Assembly (NCBI RefSeq): GCF_030147005.1
Contig: NZ_JASLAW010000048.1
Location: 1 to 59,371, forward strand
Direction of reading: 5' to 3'
Source: Pseudomonas sp.
GTDB taxonomy: Bacteria > Pseudomonadota > Gammaproteobacteria > Pseudomonadales > Pseudomonadaceae
DNA length: 59,371 nucleotides
The position numbers were made by a program, and so were the translations under genes. Within the stretch, counting starts at the first letter, position 1; every line of letters starts with the position of its first letter. The notes beneath the pieces were generated by a model. It saw nothing but the letters and a program-made list of their open reading frames with translations. It did no database searches and had not been told where the DNA came from. This document shows, piece by piece, positions 54,815 to 59,371 of this stretch.

Positions 54815-55282
54815 ATGGCCCGTTTTCTTGATCAGACCTTATTTGCAGAGTTGGCCGAGAAAGCGGGCGACAGCCCCCGTGGCCGTCATCATCACAACTT
54901 CCACCAGATGGAAGAGCCCTGTCATCGCCTCGCCGTGGCCCTGCAACCGAGTACCTATGTGCCACCGCATCGCCATCTGAGCGCGGACAAGGCGGAAACC
55001 TTGCTGGTGCTCCAGGGGCGGCTGGGTTTGCTGATATTTACCGACACCGGTGAAGTCATCGCCAAGCGCGTCATGCAGGCGGGAGGCGAGTGCGCGGGCG
55101 TCGACCTGCCGCCAGGTGTTTTCCATGGCCTGGTCGTGCTGGAGCCCGACACGATGATGTTCGAGTGCAAGGCCGGGCCCTATCGGCCGGTGGGCGAGGG
55201 TGAACTGGCCGATTGGGCGCCGCGTGAAGGCGATGCGGGTGTGGCTGACTACCAGCGCTGGATGCTCGCCCAGTTCGATTGA
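54815..55282 (+). CDS. WbuC-family cupin metalloprotein
   Basis: The 155-residue protein has an N-terminal histidine-rich segment (RGRHHHNFHQ, about residues 23-32) and a cupin barrel with metal-site residues YVPPHRHLSADKAETLLVLQGRLGLLIF (His/His/Glu, about residues 48-75) and LPPGVFHGLVVL (His, near residue 104). WbuC relatives occur near O-antigen genes, but that context is absent here. The function is unknown. It starts three bases after hpt and may be co-transcribed with it. Confidence 0.83.
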   Translation: MARFLDQTLFAELAEKAGDSPRGRHHHNFHQMEEPCHRLAVALQPSTYVPPHRHLSADKAETLLVLQGRLGLLIFTDTGEVIAKRVMQAGGECAGVDLPPGVFHGLVVLEPDTMMFECKAGPYRPVGEGELADWAPREGDAGVADYQRWMLAQFD

Positions 55283-55376
55283 GCTGCAAGCCCTTGCGCC
55301 TGTGGCGCCTACACAAGCCTGCGCCCCGCAGGTAGACTTCAAACCCCGTGTACATGTCTGCAGGCTGGAGTCGGTA

Positions 55377-55664
55377 ATGCGTAAAGATAAAAAACAGGTG
55401 ATCGGTGACGAGATTGGCGACGAGCAGATCAAATTGTTTCTGGACTTCGAGCCGGTCGATGCTACTTCCCCATCCCTGCACAAACTGATCAAAGCCTATC
55501 GCGGCCTGCGTATCGACGACTTCCAGCGCTTCCTGGGGTTCTTCAAGGAAGCCGGTCTGGACCTGGATGGCAAAGATGAACATGGTCAGACCTTTGTCGA
55601 CCTGATCAAGGACCAGCGCAATGCCGCCGAGTACATCGAGTTGATCGACGACGCTCGCGGCTGA
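55377..55664 (+). CDS. Small conserved protein of the PA4642 type
   Basis: The 95-residue charged, helical protein (MRKDKKQVIGDEIGDEQIKL at the start; RIDDFQRFLGFFKEAGLDLD in the middle) has no known function. The upp-hpt-cupin-this gene-mqo order matches the PA4646-PA4640 region of P. aeruginosa, where a like-sized protein lies. A bidirectional terminator follows. Confidence 0.82.
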   Translation: MRKDKKQVIGDEIGDEQIKLFLDFEPVDATSPSLHKLIKAYRGLRIDDFQRFLGFFKEAGLDLDGKDEHGQTFVDLIKDQRNAAEYIELIDDARG

Positions 55665-55678
55665 TTATCCAAGCCATG

Positions 55679-55718
55679 AAAAAACGCCCCGGCCTCATAA
55701 GAGCCCGGGGCGTTTTGC
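55679..55718. terminator. Bidirectional terminator between the PA4642-type gene and mqo
   Basis: AAAACGCCCCGG / CCGGGGCGTTTT with an inner CTC-ATAA-GAG hairpin has an A run on one side and T runs on the other, so it can end both the rightward small gene and leftward mqo. Confidence 0.85.
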
Positions 55719-55726
55719 TTTTAACT

Positions 55727-55826
55727 GCTGCAGCGAGCTTGCTCGCGAAGAACTCGAGAGCGCCGCGTCAAACCAGATGCGCTGCGTTATCGTTATCGTT
55801 TTCCGCGAGCGAGCTCGCTCCTGCAT
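55727..55826. repeat. REPIN whose right half is coding sequence of mqo
   Basis: The left arm GCTGCAGCGAGCTTGCTCGC starts at 55727 and ends GAAG at 55750; the right arm TTCCGCGAGCGAGCTCGCTC starts at 55801 and ends CTGCAT at 55826. The mqo stop codon (55768-55770) lies in the spacer, so the right arm and part of the spacer are translated as the end of Mqo. Confidence 0.87.
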
Positions 55827-57303
55827 CTACCAGTTCCAGGCTGATGTTGTTCTGCGTATTGATCTTGCGATACAGCTCAGCATCAGTCTCCAGCACTTTT
55901 TCGCGTGCCGGGAAGATCTCGTGCAACTTGGTCGCCCATTCGCCCTGAGCTTTCTGCGGGAAGCAGCGCTCGATCAGCTCCAGCATGATCGACACCGTCA
56001 CCGAAGCGCCCGGTGAGGCACCCAGCAGCGCCGCCAGCGAACCATCCTTTGCGGCAACCAATTCGGTGCCGAATTGCAGCACACCGCCTTTCTTCGGGTC
56101 TTTCTTGATGATCTGTACCCGCTGGCCGGCCACTTCCAGGCGCCAGTCTTCGGCTTTCGCCTCAGGGTAGAAGCGGCGCAGGGATTCCAGGCGCTGCTCC
56201 ATGGACTGGCGCACTTCGCTGACCAGGTATTTAGTCAGGTCCATGTTGTCGCGCGCCACAGCGAGCATCGGGCCGATGTTGCCGGCACGAATCGACATCG
56301 GCAGGTCAAGGAACGAGCCGTGCTTGAGGAACTTGGTGGTGAACCCGGCGTATGGCCCGAACAGCAGGGACTTCTTGCCGTCCACCACGCGGGTGTCCAA
56401 ATGCGGTACGGACATCGGGGGCGAACCCACGGCGGCCTGGCTATAAACCTTGGCCTGGTGCTGCTTGACCACTTCCGGGTTATCGCAACGCAGCCACTGG
56501 CCGCTGACCGGGAAGCCGCCGAAGCCTTTGCTTTCTTCGATGCCCGAAGCCTGCAGCAGCGGCAGTGCCGCACCGCCGGCGCCGAGGAACACGAACTTGG
56601 CATCCACTTCGCGGCTGTTGCCGCTGTTGACGTCCTTGATGCTGACCGTCCAGCCCGCGCCATTGCGCTTGAGGCCGGTGACGCGCTTGCAGTACTTGAC
56701 CTGGGCGTCCGCCGAGCTGGTCAGATGGTTGAGCAACTGGTTGGTCAGGGCGCCGAAGTTGACGTCAGTACCATTCATCACGCGGGTCGCGGCGATTTTT
56801 TCGTCGAGCGGGCGGCCTGGCATCATCAATGGCATCCACTCGGCCATCTCGCTGCGGTCTTCGGTGTAGTGCATGTCCGAAAACGCATGGTGCTGGCTGA
56901 GGGTTTCAAAACGCTTCCTGAGGAAGGCAACGCCATTGTCGCCCTGCACAAAACTCAAGTGCGGCACCGGGCTGATAAACGACTTGGACGAGCCAAAGGT
57001 GCCTTTTTTGGTCAGGTACGCCCAGAACTGCTTCGACACCTCGAACTGGGTGTTGATGTGCACGGCTTTCTTGATGTCGATGGAACCATCGGCGGCCTGC
57101 GGCGTGTAGTTCAGCTCACAGAGCCCGGCATGGCCGGTACCGGCGTTGTTCCACGGGTTGGAACTCTCCGCGGCACCCGAATCCATCAGCTCAACGACTT
57201 CCAGCTTGAGGCCGGGGTCGAGCTCTTTGAGCAGTACGGCCAGGGTGGCACTCATGATGCCGGCCCCTACCAGAACTACGTCGACTGCTTCGTTATGCGC
57301 CAT
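55768..57303 (-). CDS. mqo: Malate:quinone oxidoreductase with REP-derived C-terminal tail
   Basis: Mqo is a peripheral FAD enzyme that oxidises malate to oxaloacetate and reduces ubiquinone; pseudomonads rely on it in the TCA cycle. The 511-residue protein has the N-terminal FAD motif VVLVGAGIMSATLAVLLKEL (about residues 9-28) and the family segments LCELNYTPQ and LLGASPGASVTVSIMLELIE. The core ends near INTQNNISLELVD. The last ~18 residues (AGASSLAENDNDNAAHLV) are read from a REPIN arm and its spacer. A GGAGA site lies nine bases before the ATG, inside the end of a small upstream frame. Confidence 0.95.
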   Translation of the reverse strand: MAHNEAVDVVLVGAGIMSATLAVLLKELDPGLKLEVVELMDSGAAESSNPWNNAGTGHAGLCELNYTPQAADGSIDIKKAVHINTQFEVSKQFWAYLTKKGTFGSSKSFISPVPHLSFVQGDNGVAFLRKRFETLSQHHAFSDMHYTEDRSEMAEWMPLMMPGRPLDEKIAATRVMNGTDVNFGALTNQLLNHLTSSADAQVKYCKRVTGLKRNGAGWTVSIKDVNSGNSREVDAKFVFLGAGGAALPLLQASGIEESKGFGGFPVSGQWLRCDNPEVVKQHQAKVYSQAAVGSPPMSVPHLDTRVVDGKKSLLFGPYAGFTTKFLKHGSFLDLPMSIRAGNIGPMLAVARDNMDLTKYLVSEVRQSMEQRLESLRRFYPEAKAEDWRLEVAGQRVQIIKKDPKKGGVLQFGTELVAAKDGSLAALLGASPGASVTVSIMLELIERCFPQKAQGEWATKLHEIFPAREKVLETDAELYRKINTQNNISLELVDAGASSLAENDNDNAAHLV

Positions 57304-57552
57304 TTAACGCGTCTCCAAAATCTGCAGCACCAAATTGACGGCATGGCTGCCAGGAGTGACGGGGCGGTTCACGTGTTGCCCCAGGTTACCCATGGCCAGG
57401 ATCGCCATGTCCGTTTCGCAATTCTTTGCAACTTCAGCGCACGCTTCCTGCCCGGCTATCTGCTTATGAACGCATTCATAGGCACCTGTGGCAATTCGAC
57501 TTATGGTCAAAGCGTACGATTCGTGCAACCAATCCGTAGCGGACAGGCTCAA
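57304..57552 (-). CDS. Possible small protein whose stop abuts the mqo start
   Basis: An 82-codon frame starts at a TTG and ends with TAA directly before the mqo ATG (TAAATG); the mqo ribosome binding site lies within it. The predicted protein has three cysteines (YECVHK, EACAEV, NCETD) and a composition unlike typical antisense frames. Against it, there is no ATG start, the SD is weak and no family is recognised. It could be a translated leader that couples to mqo, or chance. Confidence 0.35.
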   Translation of the reverse strand: MSLSATDWLHESYALTISRIATGAYECVHKQIAGQEACAEVAKNCETDMAILAMGNLGQHVNRPVTPGSHAVNLVLQILETR

Positions 57553-58004
57553 GCTCCGGTTGTTGAGGAGTGCTCGGTCCTGTGTTGGGCTGTTCCAGAC
57601 GCTGATGGTGCTTGTACAAACGCCAAACTATTCATTTGCTCGCCACACTCTTGTGAAGTTGTGAAAACCCGTTTTTTCACGCTCTTTTGAAGACGTGAAC
57701 CTCAAAAAAGGGCTGCCCCAGCTTGGCACCTGGCCCGCGGAACGGGCAAAAAACTCAAGTGGCCGAGCGCAATGGCAGCTCTGGCAGATTCGATAAAAGA
57801 CGGGTGGTTTGCAAAGGAAACAGCAAGCACGCCAGCTTCACTCGATCTGTGTGGGCGGCTCTCTGTGGGCAATTTGGAGGTTAATGCCGAGGCAATAACG
57901 ATGCTGCGGGGCCCGATCAGGAGACGTCCTTATAATCGGGGGGAGATTGTAGCGAAGAACGCCAGGGAAATGGGCGTGTTTTATGACTTTTATTAGTGTG
58001 CCGG
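57553..58004. other. Gene-poor 450-base stretch upstream of mqo with hairpins
   Basis: No convincing gene was seen. Two inverted repeats stand out: GTGAAAA-CCCGTT-TTTTCAC (57661-57680) and CCCGAT...ATCGGG (57912-57940), which encloses an AGGA/TCCT inner hairpin. A plus-strand TATAAT (57931-57936) overlaps the second element. A long mqo leader, a regulatory RNA, or decayed sequence are all possible. A 74-codon rightward frame (57772-57996) was rejected. Confidence 0.4.
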
Positions 58005-58238
58005 TCAGGAGGCCAACGCTTGCCGCGATTGTGCGCGTACAAACTGAGGGTTCACCCTGGCACTGGCCGGCAGCGGGCGGTGCATCCAGCCCATGTGTGT
58101 CTCCGCGACTTCCACCCAGCCTTCACCGACGGGCGGCAAGCTGCATTGCTTGAACGCCAGGCAATGACCGTGGGCATCGAGCAGGGCGAAGTGGCGATGG
58201 CGGGCATGTGACAAGAACAGTGACTTGAGAAGGCGCAT
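58005..58238 (-). CDS. Small conserved-looking hypothetical protein
   Basis: The 77-residue protein starts MRLLKSLFLSHARHRHFALL and has a central strand-rich part (GHCLAFKQCSLPPVGEGWVEV). Codon usage is like that of neighbouring genes, and the product looks like a compact single-domain protein, possibly with a short beta-sheet. No strong ribosome binding site is visible. No function is recognised. Confidence 0.5.
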   Translation of the reverse strand: MRLLKSLFLSHARHRHFALLDAHGHCLAFKQCSLPPVGEGWVEVAETHMGWMHRPLPASARVNPQFVRAQSRQALAS

Positions 58239-58420
58239 GGCTGTGTACCGGTTGCGTTACATGCTTGAAGGTTGTCAGTCTGCCATGACATTGGAATGAC
58301 GCTTTTATGTGAAATTGTAATTTGCTCATGCCTTCAGCCAGGGTTCAGGATCGCTGGTGAGTGATGCTCGTGCACCGTTATACTGCCGGCCTGTCTGCGC
58401 CTAGTCCTGGAGAAATGAGT

Positions 58421-59005
58421 ATGTTGCAACGCCTGTTGTTCGGTTTGATCACTGTGACCAGTTTGGCTTTGGTTGGCTGCGCCAACAGCCCGCAACAACT
58501 CAGTCCGCAACCTAAAGTCACTGCGCAGCTGGCCCCGGTCGGCCACGGCCAGCCGGTGTCGGTGCGTGTGGTGGACGGTCGTCCGTCACCTACCCTCGGC
58601 TCGCGTGGCGGCCTGTACCCGGAAACCGCACTGATTTCAGTGACCGGCCAGGACGTGCTGCCCAAACTGCAGGCCCAGGCTGAAGCCGCCGTGCGCTTGT
58701 TGGGCTTTACTCCGACCAGCTCGCCAGGCGCGCCGCAACTGACCGTTACCCTGGCCGAACTGAAATACCAGTCGCCCAAGGAAGGCCTGTATGTGACCGA
58801 AGCTTCCATCGGCGCAACCTTCAAGTCCGACGTCAGCGCCGGTACTCGCCGCTACAGCGGCCGTTACGCCGCCTCCCTCAACCAGCGCTTCGGCATGTCG
58901 CCGAACCAGGAAACCAACACCAAGCTGGTCAGTGACGTGCTCAGCGATGCGTTGACCCGGCTGTTCAAGGACCCAAGCATCGGCCAGTTGCTCAGTTCGC
59001 AATAA
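58421..59005 (+). CDS. YajG-family outer-membrane lipoprotein
   Basis: The 194-residue protein has a lipoprotein signal (FGLITVTSLALVGC; cysteine near residue 20) followed by a soluble domain with the YajG-type start VRVVDGRPSPTLGSRGG (about residues 47-63) and C-terminal helices (SDVLSDALTRLFKDPSI). YajG family members are envelope lipoproteins of unknown role. The ATG at 58421 was chosen because GGAG lies eight bases upstream; ATG 58415 is too close to it. Confidence 0.87.
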   Translation: MLQRLLFGLITVTSLALVGCANSPQQLSPQPKVTAQLAPVGHGQPVSVRVVDGRPSPTLGSRGGLYPETALISVTGQDVLPKLQAQAEAAVRLLGFTPTSSPGAPQLTVTLAELKYQSPKEGLYVTEASIGATFKSDVSAGTRRYSGRYAASLNQRFGMSPNQETNTKLVSDVLSDALTRLFKDPSIGQLLSSQ

Positions 59006-59012
59006 GCTGTTC

Positions 59013-59047
59013 AAAAAAACCGGGCTCATCACGAGCCCGGTTTTTTT
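59013..59047. terminator. Bidirectional terminator after the YajG-like gene
   Basis: AAAAAAACCGGGCTC / GAGCCCGGTTTTTTT with an ATCAC loop is near-perfect and has A and T runs on both sides, ending both this gene and the convergent small gene. Confidence 0.93.
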
Positions 59048-59059
59048 ATGCCTGCCGCT

Positions 59060-59269
59060 TCATGCCGCTGTCTCGACATAAAAATCCAGCATGCTCACGC
59101 CAGTGAATAAATCCAGCTCCGGCAGGTCGGCATGCGACTGTCCGGCGAGGGCGCAATACACCAGCCAGTGGCGGTCCTGGACGTTGAACGCAAGGCTGCC
59201 GATCAATGCCTCCTGTTCATCGCTTGGGGCGATCAGATACAGCCGGTCCTGGTTTTGCGCATGCAACAT
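59060..59269 (-). CDS. Small hypothetical protein
   Basis: The 69-residue protein (MLHAQNQDRLYLIAPSDEQE at the start) has no recognised family. The ATG at 59269 follows GAGGGA at good spacing, which favours it over a frame 30 codons longer. It is convergent with the YajG-like gene. The remaining bases to the end of the window (59270-59371) hold its upstream region. Confidence 0.6.
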   Translation of the reverse strand: MLHAQNQDRLYLIAPSDEQEALIGSLAFNVQDRHWLVYCALAGQSHADLPELDLFTGVSMLDFYVETAA

Positions 59270-59371
59270 GACAAGTCCCTCAAGTCGAAGGGCAACAGAG
59301 TGGCCTGTTAAGGTGACGTTCAGGTGACGCTGTAAATCACTGGATACATTAGCCGCCAATGGGGAGGGAGC

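Noticed and set aside
56074..57690. 538-codon rightward frame opposite mqo
   Set aside because: Antisense of mqo with no family features; it extends across the mqo promoter area.
57772..57996. 74-codon rightward frame in the mqo upstream gap
   Set aside because: No ribosome binding site, crosses a hairpin and -10-like element, and its composition is not protein-like.

Overview
The window is a stretch of Pseudomonas chromosome, most likely from the P. fluorescens group. The evidence is GC-rich coding sequence, the block order (rplM-rpsI-petABC-sspAB; gatCAB divergent from mreBCD-maf-rng-yhdP-tldD; fagA-fumC-orfX-sodM; kdsDC-lptCAB / rpoN-hpf-ptsN-rapZ-npr; mlaFEDCB-ibaG-murA-hisGDC; upp-uraA / hpt; mqo), and many intergenic REP/REPIN palindromes with the core GAGCTTGCTC. 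No rRNA, tRNA, insertion sequence, prophage or CRISPR array was recognised.

Layout. 1-5060: ribosomal proteins L13 and S9, the cytochrome bc1 complex (petABC) and stringent starvation proteins SspA/SspB, with a large layered RNA hairpin between petC and sspA. 5160-16140 is the accessory part. It holds a FadR-type regulator, a cytoplasmic zinc-phospholipase-like protein read leftward, and an aldarate (galactarate/glucarate) catabolic set: kdgD, alpha-ketoglutarate semialdehyde dehydrogenase, an MFS transporter and garD. An AEC transporter follows, then a leftward trio of RlpA-like lipoprotein, CaCA exchanger homologue and CMD-family protein. Four REP/REPIN elements punctuate this part.

16140-32823: gatCAB (Glu/Asp-tRNA amidotransferase) faces mreBCD (cell shape), followed by maf, rng, the AsmA-like giant yhdP, a nitrilase-fold amidase, tldD, darP (opposite strand) and pmbA. 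32880-36674: an iron-repressed operon (Fur box, fagA-like, fumC, orfX, sodM, ZIP transporter) that would supply iron-independent fumarase and Mn-SOD under iron limitation. 36705-43714, leftward: kdsD-kdsC-lptC-lptA-lptB (Kdo synthesis and LPS export), then rpoN-hpf-ptsN-rapZ-npr (sigma-54 and nitrogen PTS). 44024-52051, rightward: mlaFEDCB (outer-membrane lipid asymmetry), ibaG, murA, hisG, hisD, hisC. 52175-59371: uraA and upp leftward, hpt, a WbuC-type cupin and a small PA4642-type protein rightward, mqo leftward with a REP-derived C-terminal tail, then small conserved proteins and a YajG-type lipoprotein.

Most of the window is conserved core genome, and no clear new multi-gene system was found. 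The observations that most deserve checking are: a REPIN that supplies the last ~18 codons of mqo; an exchanger homologue that has lost the acidic residue in both alpha motifs; an apparent ATT start codon for mreC; the petC-sspA hairpin; paired palindromes between the phospholipase gene and kdgD; and a short unknown frame whose stop codon abuts the mqo start. All functions come from reading the sequence and general family knowledge; no database search was run.
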